Source: Clostridia bacterium (lineage in GTDB: Bacteria; Bacillota; Clostridia; Christensenellales; Aristaeellaceae). From it: 10,734 nt of DNA. Positions 1 through 7,609 of this stretch are shown one piece after another. The stretch is from positions 1-10,734 of the forward strand of contig JAFWBZ010000196.1 in assembly GCA_017537105.1 (NCBI GenBank). Reading direction: 5' to 3'. The number at the start of each line of letters is the position of its first letter. The stretch's first letter is position 1. A program made the translations under genes and the position numbers. The notes below the pieces were generated by a model that did not search any database, was not told where the DNA came from, and saw only the letters and a list, made by a program, of their open reading frames with translations.

Positions 1-51
1 GTGATCGTTTTATATTCAGAGCATGAATCCGGATGTAATATAGAAAGGTAC

Positions 52-81
52 TTGCCAATACCTCTGTTAATGTGGTATTAT
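52..81 (+). promoter_or_regulatory. Candidate extended -10 sigma-70 type promoter
   Basis: TTGCCA at 52-57 and TATTAT at 76-81 are separated by 18 bases. TG at 73-74 stands one base before the -10, which makes it an extended -10. The site lies in a clearly AT-rich leader, 141 bases upstream of the first gene. No start-site data exist, so it is a match by eye and AT-rich DNA produces such matches readily. Confidence 0.45.
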
Positions 82-88
82 ATAGGCG

Positions 89-118
89 TTGTGAGAGTGC
101 ATTCCAGAAGTATATTAT
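89..118 (+). promoter_or_regulatory. Second candidate promoter in tandem
   Basis: TTGTGA at 89-94 and TATTAT at 113-118 are separated by 18 bases, the same spacing and the same -10 hexamer as the site 37 bases upstream. It would leave a leader of about 95-100 bases before the TTG start at 223. The -35 is weaker than that of the upstream site. Confidence 0.35.
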
Positions 119-137
119 GCTGGATTAATGGCTACTC

Positions 138-168
138 TTTTCACTTATTTTTTCTTGTGATGTGAAAA
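138..168 (+). repeat. Short inverted repeat in the leader
   Basis: TTTTCAC (138-144) and GTGAAAA (162-168) are perfect 7-base inverted copies with a T-rich 17-base spacer. They lie between the candidate promoters and the first start codon, so they could be an operator or a weak RNA hairpin. The match is short and the region is AT-rich, so chance is a fair explanation. Confidence 0.25.
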
Positions 169-210
169 CCAGTTAGACGAAAAGATAGAAGTGCAATAGA
201 TCAGTCAAAA

Positions 211-215
211 GGAGG
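211..215 (+). promoter_or_regulatory. Ribosome binding site that fixes a TTG start
   Basis: GGAGG, within AAAAGGAGGGAG, ends 7 bases before the TTG at 223-225. The TTG opens directly into a signal peptide, so this site decides an otherwise rare start codon. Confidence 0.8.
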
Positions 216-222
216 GAGAGCG

Positions 223-2889
223 TTGAGCGTCAAGACACTTGCGTGCGTATGCTGTATCCTCATGCTCATCCTGCTGATCTTGCCTGTTGCGACGGCCGAG
301 GTGACGGTCAAACAAGCCTTTGACGGCGACGGCAGGCTGATACAGGAGGATTATGTCAACGAAGACGGCAAGCTGGTGGCAGGCCCATACGGCTATGCCT
401 GTCGGCTGCTCACCTATTCCGAGGACGGGTTGGAGGTCACGGAGACCTATTGCGACGTCAAGGACAGGCAGGTGGCGGACAGCCAGGGCCGCTACGGCAT
501 AACGGAGACCTTCGATGAATCCGGGCGCCTGGTTGCGCGGATGACGCTCAACAAGAACGGCGCGGCGGCGAAGGACCCGGTCACCGGCGCCTATGGCGAG
601 ACATTTGAATACGATGCAAACGGCTTTCTCTCCAAACATACCCTCGTGAATGCGAGCGGCGCCGCGATGGTCGGCCTCGAGGGCTGGGCCATCACCACCT
701 TTGTGAACGACGACCAGGGCAATCCGCTCTCCGAGCGCTATTTCAACGCAAAGGAGGCCGCGGTGGTGCTGGCCACGGGCTATGCCGGGATCGACAGGAC
801 CTATGACGATCGCGGCAATGTGCTTCAGCTGACCTATGTGGACAAGAAGGACAAGCCCACCGCCAATCAGGACGGCCAGTACATCATTGAGTGGACGTAT
901 GACGCCCAAAACCGACCGATTTCGGCCCGCTATTTCAAGGCGGAAGAGAAGCCGATGAAAAATCCGGTGACCGGAGCCTTCCTGGAGCACATGAGCTACG
1001 ACAGCGAGGACAACGTCTCGCGGCTGGATCTGTTCAATGCCGAGGGCGAGCCGATGGCCGGTGTGGACAAGTGGGCGTCCGCAAGCTATGTCTACGATGC
1101 GAACCGGTGGATCATCACGGAGCGCTACTTCAACGTGGAGGGAGAGCCCTGCCTCGCGGCGAACGGCTCCGCGGGCGTCGACCGGGAATACGACGAAAAT
1201 GGGCGCATTACGAGCGAACTCTATCGAAATGTGGAGGGCGAGCCGGCCCCCAACAAGCAGGGCGTCACGCAGGTGTTGAAGGAGTATCTCAACGGGGATA
1301 CGCCGGTATACGAAGCGTTCGTCCATGACGATGGGGTCGTCGAGAGCGTTCCCTCCTATGGATATGCGCTGGTGACGCGCCACTTGGACGCGGACGGCCG
1401 GATCCTGCGGGAGAACTGGTTTGACGAGCACGGCAATGCAGTGGTTCCGCCCAAGCAGAAGTGCGCCGCAAAGACCTGGACCTATGACGCCAAGGGCAAC
1501 ATGCTCAGCGAGAGCTTTTACAATGTGTCGGGCGACCCCATGCCGGTCGGCGGCTACGCTTCCCGGTTGCTGGAATATGACGCGGACGGGAATGTGCTGA
1601 GCGAGCGCTACTTCGACGTGCAGGGTGGCCTTGCCATGCAAAAGGCCGGGTATGCGTCGCTGGCGAGAACCTTTGACGCGGCGGGCAATGTTTTGGAGTT
1701 GAACTGCTTCGACGACCAGGGCCAGCCGGTGCTCTGCGCCGCAGGTTATGCCTCCGCCGCATACGAGTATGACGATTCCGGGAACCAGGTCGGCGAGTGC
1801 TGGTTTGACACGGCGGGCAACGCCATTCCGGTGGACGGCGTCTATCGCAGGCAGATGGTCTGCGATGAAAACGGAAAGCTGGTCGCGGAGAGCTTCTTTG
1901 ACCGGGAGGGCAACGCTGCGGAGAACAGCAGTGGGTGCGCCACGATCACCTATGAGTATGATGCGAAGAACCGCATCTGCGCGACAGGCTACTATGGCGC
2001 AGACGGGCAGCCGAAGCTGAACCGCGACGGCTATGCCATGGAGGTCCAGACGAGGGACGACGCGGGCAACGTGGTGCTTCTGGCCTACTATGGCACGGCA
2101 GGCGAGCCGATCATGCTCCCGGCGGGGTATTCCAAGCTGGAGCGCCACTACAACGGCAACAAGAAGGTCGTCTACACGGCCTACGAGGATGAGGCAGGCA
2201 ATCCCGTGATGCAGTCCAAGGGGTATGCGGTTCTCATCAATGAATATGACGGGAACAACAAGGTCACCTATACGGCCTATCTGGACGGCGACGGCAAGCC
2301 TGTGCGCCAGGCGACGGGAGAGGCGATCGTCCTGAACGAGTACGACGAGGCCGGAAAGAAGCTGTACGAGGCTTACCTGGGCGAAGACGGAAGGCCCGTC
2401 AACCACGTCAAAAAGCTGTATGCGTCGATTCGCTACACCTATGACGATGAGGGCCGGGAGACCTCCGAGCACTATTACGGTCGGAACGATACCCCGTTTG
2501 TCAATGCCCGCGGCTATGCGGGGCTGACCAAGGAATATGAGGAGGACGGCAGAGTCGTCATCACCACCTATCTCAACAAGGACGATGAGATCATGTCGCC
2601 CAACAAGAAGATGCCCTACGTCAAGCTGCGACAGACGATGGGTGAAAACGGCAAGGTGTGGAAGGAAGAATATCTGAACGCCGAAGGCGAACCGACGCGA
2701 AACGCGGCCCTGATCTACTACACCATTTCCGAGTACGATGGCCAGAACCGAATCATACGCAAGACGAATTACGATCTGAGCGGAAGAATCAGCAGCGGAA
2801 AGGGTAAGGTCGGCTACATCGTGTATACCTACGATGCAAACGGCAACCGAAGCCAGACCAAGTATTCGCCCTGGGGATTCGCCGTGTAA
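223..2889 (+). CDS. Secreted YD/RHS-like tandem-repeat protein, 888 residues
   Basis: The protein starts at TTG behind a strong GGAGG. Residues 1-25 form a Sec signal peptide: a hydrophobic core around residues 9-20, then PVATA with probable cleavage before E26. Almost everything after that is about 26 tandem units of roughly 32 residues plus a short last unit. Each unit reads loosely as YDxxGN, then a strand ending in YF or YY, then xxGEPxxxxxGYA. The pattern resembles the YD repeats of RHS and wall-associated proteins, but the unit is longer than the usual 20-odd residues. The conserved RHS core and a toxin tip are both absent. There is no LPxTG motif, no C-terminal membrane helix, and the protein ends in PWGFAV. 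It is probably an extracellular or wall-associated beta-solenoid-like protein; adhesion or a structural role is a guess. The next gene starts 43 bases on, so the two are likely co-transcribed. Product class is fairly sure; function is unknown. Confidence 0.88.
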   Translation: MSVKTLACVCCILMLILLILPVATAEVTVKQAFDGDGRLIQEDYVNEDGKLVAGPYGYACRLLTYSEDGLEVTETYCDVKDRQVADSQGRYGITETFDESGRLVARMTLNKNGAAAKDPVTGAYGETFEYDANGFLSKHTLVNASGAAMVGLEGWAITTFVNDDQGNPLSERYFNAKEAAVVLATGYAGIDRTYDDRGNVLQLTYVDKKDKPTANQDGQYIIEWTYDAQNRPISARYFKAEEKPMKNPVTGAFLEHMSYDSEDNVSRLDLFNAEGEPMAGVDKWASASYVYDANRWIITERYFNVEGEPCLAANGSAGVDREYDENGRITSELYRNVEGEPAPNKQGVTQVLKEYLNGDTPVYEAFVHDDGVVESVPSYGYALVTRHLDADGRILRENWFDEHGNAVVPPKQKCAAKTWTYDAKGNMLSESFYNVSGDPMPVGGYASRLLEYDADGNVLSERYFDVQGGLAMQKAGYASLARTFDAAGNVLELNCFDDQGQPVLCAAGYASAAYEYDDSGNQVGECWFDTAGNAIPVDGVYRRQMVCDENGKLVAESFFDREGNAAENSSGCATITYEYDAKNRICATGYYGADGQPKLNRDGYAMEVQTRDDAGNVVLLAYYGTAGEPIMLPAGYSKLERHYNGNKKVVYTAYEDEAGNPVMQSKGYAVLINEYDGNNKVTYTAYLDGDGKPVRQATGEAIVLNEYDEAGKKLYEAYLGEDGRPVNHVKKLYASIRYTYDDEGRETSEHYYGRNDTPFVNARGYAGLTKEYEEDGRVVITTYLNKDDEIMSPNKKMPYVKLRQTMGENGKVWKEEYLNAEGEPTRNAALIYYTISEYDGQNRIIRKTNYDLSGRISSGKGKVGYIVYTYDANGNRSQTKYSPWGFAV
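319..2886 (+). repeat. About 26 tandem 96-bp units encoding 32-residue YD-like repeats
   Basis: The units begin at residue 33 (FDGDG) and recur every 31-34 residues to the C-terminus (YDANGN). Typical unit starts are YDANG, YDDRG, YDAKG, YDADG, YDDSG and YDEAG. The units have diverged in sequence, and copies from the middle of the gene (residues about 435-530) look closest to the consensus. Length varies by one or two residues at the loop after GEP. The repeats are clear in protein but weak in DNA, which points to an old expansion kept by selection. Confidence 0.85.
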
Positions 2890-2932
2890 AGACAATACGC
2901 AAACAGGATGCGAGGAAATAGGAGGGAATAAC

Positions 2933-4009
2933 ATGAAGAAGTTGTATGGAGTCCTGCTGGCGGCGCTGGTGTTGAGCCTGGTCTGTGGAAGCGCGATGGC
3001 GCAGACGGTGCGGTTCGAGGGTGTGATCCCCAGCATTCCCGTGGTGGATGCCGATGGCGAGGCGCTCGAGGAGGAGCTGAGTGCGGAGACGATCGTGCTT
3101 CTGGGCATGCGAGACGAGGACATCGTGGAGCTGTACGCGAACGAAGGTCTGGCGTATGCCGACAGGGCAGCCCTGACGGAGATCATTCCCGAGCTGAAAT
3201 CCATGGAGCTTCCCCTGCTGTCCGAGATCGTGAGCATCGAAAAGACGAAGGACAAGGAGCAGATCGCGGCGTTCCAGCAGGTGCTGATCGATATGGGCTA
3301 CCTGAGCGGAACTGCGGATGGCTCCTTTGGCGGACAGAGCCGTAAGGCGGTCAGCGATTTCCAGCAGGCCATGGGACTGAAGGCGACCGGAGTCGCCGAC
3401 GCGGTTACCCAGCAGCTCATCGCATCTGTGAATGGCGAAGCGCTGGTGGTCAGGATTCTGCAGGACCCGGAAGAGCTGTATGCAGCGATCTTCGACCACT
3501 GCGAGACGGATCTCACCCCGCTGTACGACCACGTGATGGCCTTCGAATTTGACGATATCACCGGCAAGGGCTTCATCTCCAACGGCGTCGAGGTGCTGAC
3601 GGAGAGCGACGAAGGCCCGGATATCGAGAAGTACAGCATGGTCGTTCGGTTCGGCTTTGCCGTGACGGACAGCAAGGGCGTGGCCAAGCTGACCCCCGTG
3701 ATTCGCCTGGCGACGACCTCCGTCCGCGTGCCCCTGGTGAAGGACATCCTGCTGAAGGCCGGCGAGGACCGGCAGACCATCAAGGTGAAGACCACGGAGA
3801 GCAGCGTGGAGGGCAGCAAGTCCGTCGAAAGCTGCACCTTCAACATCGGCGCCGCACACGCGGGGTTGCTCGCCAATGTCGCAGAGGCCGGGGAGCTGAA
3901 GATGCGCGTGGAGGGCAAGTACAGGAGCATCGATATCGAGGTTCCCGAGGATCAGCTCGAGGCGATTGCGGAGATCGGCGCCATTGCCGTTCAGATGCTG
4001 GGCGAGTGA
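2933..4009 (+). CDS. Secreted protein with one peptidoglycan-binding domain
   Basis: The protein has 358 residues. I chose the ATG at 2933 because AGGAGGG (2920-2926) lies 6 bases upstream and the frame then opens with a signal peptide: MKK, a hydrophobic core, and SAMA with cleavage before Q24. A longer frame from 2834 would overlap the previous gene and bury the signal peptide. Residues about 107-166 are a peptidoglycan-binding domain of the PF01471 type, recognised by FQQVLIDMGYLSG, ADGSFG and AVSDFQQAMGL. Residues 24-106 are acidic and unassigned. Residues about 175-358 look beta-rich and match nothing I recognise. No catalytic domain is visible, so it is more likely a wall-bound structural or sensing protein than a hydrolase. 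It lies between two other exported genes and its binding domain is close to that of the next gene (MGYLSG, ADGSF/YG), suggesting related origin. Confidence 0.85.
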   Translation: MKKLYGVLLAALVLSLVCGSAMAQTVRFEGVIPSIPVVDADGEALEEELSAETIVLLGMRDEDIVELYANEGLAYADRAALTEIIPELKSMELPLLSEIVSIEKTKDKEQIAAFQQVLIDMGYLSGTADGSFGGQSRKAVSDFQQAMGLKATGVADAVTQQLIASVNGEALVVRILQDPEELYAAIFDHCETDLTPLYDHVMAFEFDDITGKGFISNGVEVLTESDEGPDIEKYSMVVRFGFAVTDSKGVAKLTPVIRLATTSVRVPLVKDILLKAGEDRQTIKVKTTESSVEGSKSVESCTFNIGAAHAGLLANVAEAGELKMRVEGKYRSIDIEVPEDQLEAIAEIGAIAVQMLGE

Positions 4010-4122
4010 TCCCGCTGCCTGCATCGATGATTTTCCTCCGCATCATGAGCGCGGCAGATCGGACACACTGCATAAACAGACCGAAGTCTAAATATGACGA
4101 GTTCCAAGACACAAAAGAAAGT

Positions 4123-4138
4123 GAGGCGACCCGCCGTG
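4123..4138 (+). promoter_or_regulatory. Ribosome site and GTG that may be the true start
   Basis: GAGG (4123-4126) lies 9 bases before GTG at 4136-4138. Starting there gives MKRIAAML followed by the hydrophobic core, a signal peptide the same length as those of the neighbouring exported proteins. The ATG at 4094 lacks such a site and adds a 14-residue basic tail in front. Confidence 0.4.
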
Positions 4139-4366
4139 AAGCGAATCGCGGCCATGCTGGTACTGATTGCCCTTTTGCTGTTGCCCTGTGCCCACGCGAG
4201 CAACAACTACAGCGTCCTGACCAACTGTGACATCATGCGCCGGGGAAGCCGGGGTGACAATGTCCGGAGAATTCAGCAGGCGCTGATCAACATGGGCTAT
4301 CTGTCGGGCAACGCGGACGGCTCCTATGGATCGAAGACGGAAGCGGCGGTCCGGGACTTCCAATGG

Positions 4367-4369
4367 TAG
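4367..4369 (+). other. In-frame amber codon within a conserved domain
   Basis: The codons read TGG TAG AAC. Homologous positions in the other three binding domains of the window are sense codons for Ala, Asp and Ala, and the flanking motif continues correctly on both sides (FQ, then NGI). The real genes here end in TAA or TGA and none ends in TAG. With so few genes this is only suggestive. No pyrrolysine genes or suppressor tRNA are in the window. Confidence 0.8.
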
Positions 4370-4900
4370 AACGGCATCACCCAGAGCGGCGTTGCGACCA
4401 TGTTCACGCAGGCGAAGTTGTTCGGGGATGACGCGATCTATTCGTGGAACAACAACCGGCTGGGGAGCTATTCAACGGGCAACTATGACGTATACAACTC
4501 GGATGGGCGCAGCTGGAACCAGTATGAGGTCACGGTCTCCTTTGATTTCGTCAATCGGGATTCCAACAACGTCGAGGCGATCTGCATCTACTACTGGCTG
4601 GCGGACTCCAGGAACAACCTGGTGAAGAGGAACGGTTACGAGTATTACATGCAGTGGTACTACGGCATGAATCTTCCGTCCGGCGGTTCGAAGTCGACGT
4701 CTCTCACGCTCTCCGTTCCCAGCAGCGCGTGGAAGAAGATGGACACCGTCCGGTGCATCGTCGGCGAGATCGCCTATACCGACGGCTCGGTGGTGGTTTC
4801 CATGAACGCATCGAAGAAGCCCTATGAGAACCCCAATTACATCTTGCTGCAGTGTCAGTGACGGAGTTGGCCGCCTGATCGACGAAGGTATTCCATAATC

Positions 4901-4938
4901 CGGCGACCGCACCGGTCATTTGACCGCGTGCGGTGCCG
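4901..4938 (+). terminator. Long hairpin after the exported-protein genes
   Basis: CCGCAC plus CGGTCA (4907-4918) pairs with TGACCG (4921-4926) and GTGCGG (4928-4933) with a one-base bulge at 4927. The stem extends through CGGC (4901-4904) with GCCG (4935-4938). About 17 pairs form, which is strong. The following bases (TTGTCTATG) are only weakly T-rich, so it may be a terminator or an RNA-stabilising structure. It lies 40 bases after the interrupted gene and before the metabolic genes, a sensible place for a unit boundary. Confidence 0.45.
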
Positions 4939-5006
4939 TTGTCTATGCGGCGGGAGAAAAAAAACGCAATCCGGCGCAGGCATTGCGAGCACAGGAGGCA
5001 AAGAGG

Positions 5007-6074
5007 ATGAAGGTCTACAGGATGGCATCCATTCCGGGTGACGGCGTCGGCCCGGAGGTCATCGCAGAGGGCATCAAGGTGTTGGATGCCGTGGCGGCCC
5101 TGGATGGCGGCTTCCACTTCGAGTGGACGACGTTTCCCTGGGGCTGTGAATACTATCTGCAGCACGGAAGGATGATGGACGACGATGGCCTGGCGCGGCT
5201 GCAGGGCTTTGACGCCATCTATCTGGGCGCCGTCGGCGCGCCGGGCGTTCCGGATCACATCTCCCTGTGGGGGCTGCTGCTGGCCATCCGCAAGGGCTTC
5301 GACCAGTATATCAACCTGCGCCCGGTGAAGCTGTTGCGCGGCGCGCCGTGCCCGTTGAAGGACGTGGCACCCGGGGCAATCGACATGACCTTCGTGCGGG
5401 AAAACAGCGAGGGGGAATACGCGGGCAGCGGGGCCTGGCTGTACCGGGATCAGCCCAACGAGGTGGTCATTCAGAACGGCGTGTTCTCCCGGGTGGGTTG
5501 CGAGCGCGTCATGCGGTACGCCTATGCGCTCGCGCGAAGGGAGGGCAAGACGCTGACCTCCATCAGCAAGGGGAATGCCCTCAACTACTCCATGGTGTTC
5601 TGGGACCAGATCTTCGCGGAAATCGGCAGGGAGTATCCAGAGGTCGAGACCCACAGCTATCTGGTGGACGCTGCGAGCATGTTCATGGTCAAGGATCCGA
5701 AGCGCTTTGAAATCGTCGTGACCTCCAACCTGTTCGGCGACATCCTGACCGACCTCGGGGCGGCCATCACCGGCGGCATGGGGCTGGCGGCGGGCGCAAA
5801 CATCAATCCGGAGCGGAAGTATCCTTCCATGTTCGAGCCCATCCACGGTTCCGCGCCGGACATCGCGGGGAAGGGCATCGCCAACCCTCTGGCGTCCATA
5901 TGGTCCGCATCCCAGATCCTGGAGTTCTTCGGTCATAATGACTGGGCGCGGCGCGTGCTGGAGGCAATCGAGGCGCTGCTGACCGAGGGGACGACGCTGA
6001 CCCCCGACGTGGGAGGCAGCGCCTCCACCGGCGAGGTGGGCGATGCGATCGTTCGCCTGCTGTCCCGAAGTTGA
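5007..6074 (+). CDS. dmlA: Tartrate/D-malate dehydrogenase family, NAD-dependent decarboxylating
   Basis: The 355-residue protein belongs to the isocitrate/isopropylmalate dehydrogenase superfamily, of normal length. The ATG at 5007 has AGGAGG (4993-4998) 8 bases upstream; an in-frame extension to 4920 would run through the hairpin. Visible motifs are IPGDGVGPEV (9-18), DHISLWG (83-89), then R95, R105 and R131 for the substrate carboxylates, RENSEGEY (131-138), K188, D221, D245 and D249 for catalysis and the metal, and FEPIHGSAPDIAGKGIANP (277-295). SLWG followed by FDQYxNLRP is typical of the D-malate/tartrate dehydrogenases (DmlA, TtuC) rather than LeuB or isocitrate dehydrogenase. The expected reaction is NAD-dependent oxidative decarboxylation of D-malate to pyruvate, or action on tartrate, with Mg or Mn, in the cytosol. 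The exact substrate cannot be read from sequence, and a 3-isopropylmalate-like substrate is not excluded. It is followed after 93 bases by an oxidoreductase on the same strand. Confidence 0.88.
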   Translation: MKVYRMASIPGDGVGPEVIAEGIKVLDAVAALDGGFHFEWTTFPWGCEYYLQHGRMMDDDGLARLQGFDAIYLGAVGAPGVPDHISLWGLLLAIRKGFDQYINLRPVKLLRGAPCPLKDVAPGAIDMTFVRENSEGEYAGSGAWLYRDQPNEVVIQNGVFSRVGCERVMRYAYALARREGKTLTSISKGNALNYSMVFWDQIFAEIGREYPEVETHSYLVDAASMFMVKDPKRFEIVVTSNLFGDILTDLGAAITGGMGLAAGANINPERKYPSMFEPIHGSAPDIAGKGIANPLASIWSASQILEFFGHNDWARRVLEAIEALLTEGTTLTPDVGGSASTGEVGDAIVRLLSRS

Positions 6075-6167
6075 GCCCGTCGATCTGCCGATGCGGACAG
6101 TACCCATAGGGCAACGACAGGACCCGAGGACGCGCGGCACTGTGATTCAGAGAAGGAGGCGCAGAGC

Positions 6168-7562
6168 ATGACCATTCAGGATTGTGCCCGCCACTATGAT
6201 TGCATCGTGTGCGGCGGAGGGCCTTCCGGGGTCGCCGCGGCCATTGCGGCGGGCAGGGAGGGCCTGCGCGTGCTGCTCCTGGAGCGTGCCGGATATCTCG
6301 GCGGGGTGAGCACTGCCTGTGCGCTTCCCTTTTGGCTGGGCGGATTTACCGGTTCCAGGCCATATCGGGAGATGCTTCGCGAGGGGACGCCCTATGAATG
6401 CCTGCCGAGACCGAGGCGCGCGGTGGGCGGCATCTTTCGGGAACTGTGCGATGCGCTGCGGGACATCGGAGCGGGCACCGGTGCGGACCCCTTCGTCATG
6501 GGCCAGGCGGCGGAACATCCGGGACTTCAGCGGCTGGGGTGCCATGACGAATTCACCTTTGATCTCGAAGCGGGCAAGCGCGTGCTGGAGGAAAGGGTGT
6601 TGGACGCCGGGGTCGAGCTGTGCTGCTACACGACCATCTGCGGAGCGGAGACGAACGACCGAAGGGTGCGGTCCGTCATTGGAGCCTCCAAGCGCGGCCT
6701 GACGCGCTTCCGTGCGGATGCCTTCATCGACTGCACGGGAGACGCCGATGTGGCGCACTTTGCAGGCGCGCCCACGATCGCCTCTCCCCTCGGGGACGTG
6801 AGTGCGGTGAGCCTCATCGCACACGTGGAGAACGTGGATGCAGGGGCGTTGGAGGCCTACCTGAATGCGGGAGGGGACCCGTACTTCCGCGCCGCGTGCG
6901 CGCGTGCGCGGGAGGAGCATCCCGAAATGGACTTGCCGGAGACCATGCTGATCTTTCCGATGGTCCAGCCGGGCGTGTTCATGATCAACGGCGGCCTGGA
7001 CCTGACGGGCTATGAGGCGCTGGATCCCGCTGACATGACGAAGCTGTCCGTCCGGGAGAGGGCGCGGGCGGAGCACATCGCGCGCTGTGTTTTTCGCCAC
7101 ATTCCCGGCGGGGAGCATTGCCGCGTCCGGCTCACGGCGCCCTGGCCGGGCGTTCGCGAGAGCCGCAGGATCGTTTCGCTCGGCGCGCTCACCGAGGAGG
7201 ACCTGCTCACAGGCCGGCCCATTCCCGACAGCGTGGCGCTGGCGGCCCGCCACTTCGACCTGGACCGCGGCAGGCGGCAGCCCTTTCACGAAAAACAGCT
7301 GCGCATGAAGCGGGACGCCGCGCAGATTCCCTACAGCTGCATGGTGCCGCAGGGGATGGACAACCTGCTGGCCGCGGGCCGGTGTATTCAGGCGGACGGC
7401 CAGGCGCTGGGCCCGGCGCGAATCATGGCGACCTGTTTCGCCGTGGGTCAGGCCGCGGGCACGGCGGCAGCCCTGCGGCACGCGGAGGGCTGCGCCTTTT
7501 CCGAAGTATCCTATCCGGTGCTGCGCCGTCATTTGCTCGAGCATGGCGCAATCCTGGATTGA
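6168..7562 (+). CDS. FAD-dependent oxidoreductase (FAD_oxidored type)
   Basis: The 464-residue protein starts at ATG 6168, with AAGGAGG (6153-6159) 8 bases upstream. Residues 11-39 form the Rossmann FAD-binding motif: DCIVCGGGPSG, then a helix, then LLLERAGYLGG, where E39 should bind the ribose. The second FAD contact is LLAAGRCIQADGQALGP (about 400-417), followed by ARIMATCFAVGQAAG. This architecture matches the PF12831 family, which includes proteins loosely named after thiamine biosynthesis, fumarate or squalene enzymes without a known substrate. There is no signal peptide, so it acts in the cytosol unless partnered with a membrane protein. Position behind the D-malate/tartrate dehydrogenase suggests that the two oxidise related hydroxy acids, but this rests only on context. 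The 93-base gap contains no evident promoter or terminator, so co-transcription is plausible. Family call is firm; substrate is unknown. Confidence 0.88.
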   Translation: MTIQDCARHYDCIVCGGGPSGVAAAIAAGREGLRVLLLERAGYLGGVSTACALPFWLGGFTGSRPYREMLREGTPYECLPRPRRAVGGIFRELCDALRDIGAGTGADPFVMGQAAEHPGLQRLGCHDEFTFDLEAGKRVLEERVLDAGVELCCYTTICGAETNDRRVRSVIGASKRGLTRFRADAFIDCTGDADVAHFAGAPTIASPLGDVSAVSLIAHVENVDAGALEAYLNAGGDPYFRAACARAREEHPEMDLPETMLIFPMVQPGVFMINGGLDLTGYEALDPADMTKLSVRERARAEHIARCVFRHIPGGEHCRVRLTAPWPGVRESRRIVSLGALTEEDLLTGRPIPDSVALAARHFDLDRGRRQPFHEKQLRMKRDAAQIPYSCMVPQGMDNLLAAGRCIQADGQALGPARIMATCFAVGQAAGTAAALRHAEGCAFSEVSYPVLRRHLLEHGAILD

Positions 7563-7609
7563 GAGAAAACCAAACCCTTTGAAATCAAAGAAAAATGGGG
7601 GAACGACAA

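Larger units (their letters stand above)
4094..4861 (+). pseudogene. Peptidoglycan-binding exported protein interrupted by an in-frame TAG
   Basis: The frame spans 255 residue positions if the amber codon at 4367-4369 is read through. Residues 1-35 hold a signal peptide, a hydrophobic stretch LVLIALLLL and then CAHA with cleavage before S36. Residues about 49-110 are a PF01471-type binding domain: RRIQQALINMGYLSG, ADGSYG, AVRDFQW, then TAG, then NGITQSG. The same frame stays open for another 164 codons, forming a likely beta-sandwich domain rich in Tyr and Trp and ending in a TGA. The stop falls where sister domains have Ala or Asp (FQQAMGL, FQKDQGL), so it is not a natural domain end. A CAG-to-TAG change is the simplest origin. 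Downstream ATG at 4400 has no ribosome site, and the fragment from it would lack a signal peptide. The start is uncertain: ATG 4094 has no clear ribosome site, whereas GTG 4136 does. Recent pseudogene, readthrough and sequencing error all remain possible. Confidence 0.75.

Noticed and set aside
223..297. Lipoprotein signal in the repeat protein (CVCC region) or in the second gene (LVCG)
   Set aside because: The Cys residues lie before or inside the hydrophobic core, or follow Val in place of Ala/Gly, and both proteins have a good A-x-A cleavage site after the core.
319..2886. CRISPR-like array
   Set aside because: The repetition is at protein level, in frame, with diverged DNA and no constant repeat or unique spacers.
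223..2889. RHS polymorphic toxin system with immunity gene
   Set aside because: No RHS core, no toxin domain at the C-terminus, and the gene after it is a signal-peptide wall-binding protein, not a small immunity protein.
2834..2932. Longer start for the second gene
   Set aside because: It overlaps the end of the repeat gene and hides a good signal peptide. AGGAGGG just before 2933 decides for the shorter form.
205..3255. A 1016-codon open frame on the - strand opposite the repeat gene, with similar long antisense frames opposite nearly every other gene
   Set aside because: The - strand codons are in exact register with the + codons in the cases checked, so they stay open simply because TTA, CTA and TCA codons are avoided in these GC-rich genes. 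They lack ribosome sites and recognisable domains, while the + frames have both.
4367..4369. Pyrrolysine at the amber codon
   Set aside because: No pyl genes are in the window, the position is a variable one in the domain, and known pyrrolysine proteins are mainly methylamine methyltransferases. It is kept only as a test, not a claim.
4400..4861. The part after the amber as a separate gene
   Set aside because: No ribosome site precedes the ATG at 4400, which lies inside the binding domain, and the product would have no signal peptide.
4920..5006. N-terminal extension of the dehydrogenase
   Set aside because: It runs through the hairpin at 4901-4938, and the family begins at the IPGDG motif a few residues after ATG 5007, which has an ideal AGGAGG.
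7577..7590. CTTTGA-AA-TCAAAG inverted repeat before the SH3 gene
   Set aside because: Only six pairs of low GC with a two-base loop; too weak to call a terminator or operator.
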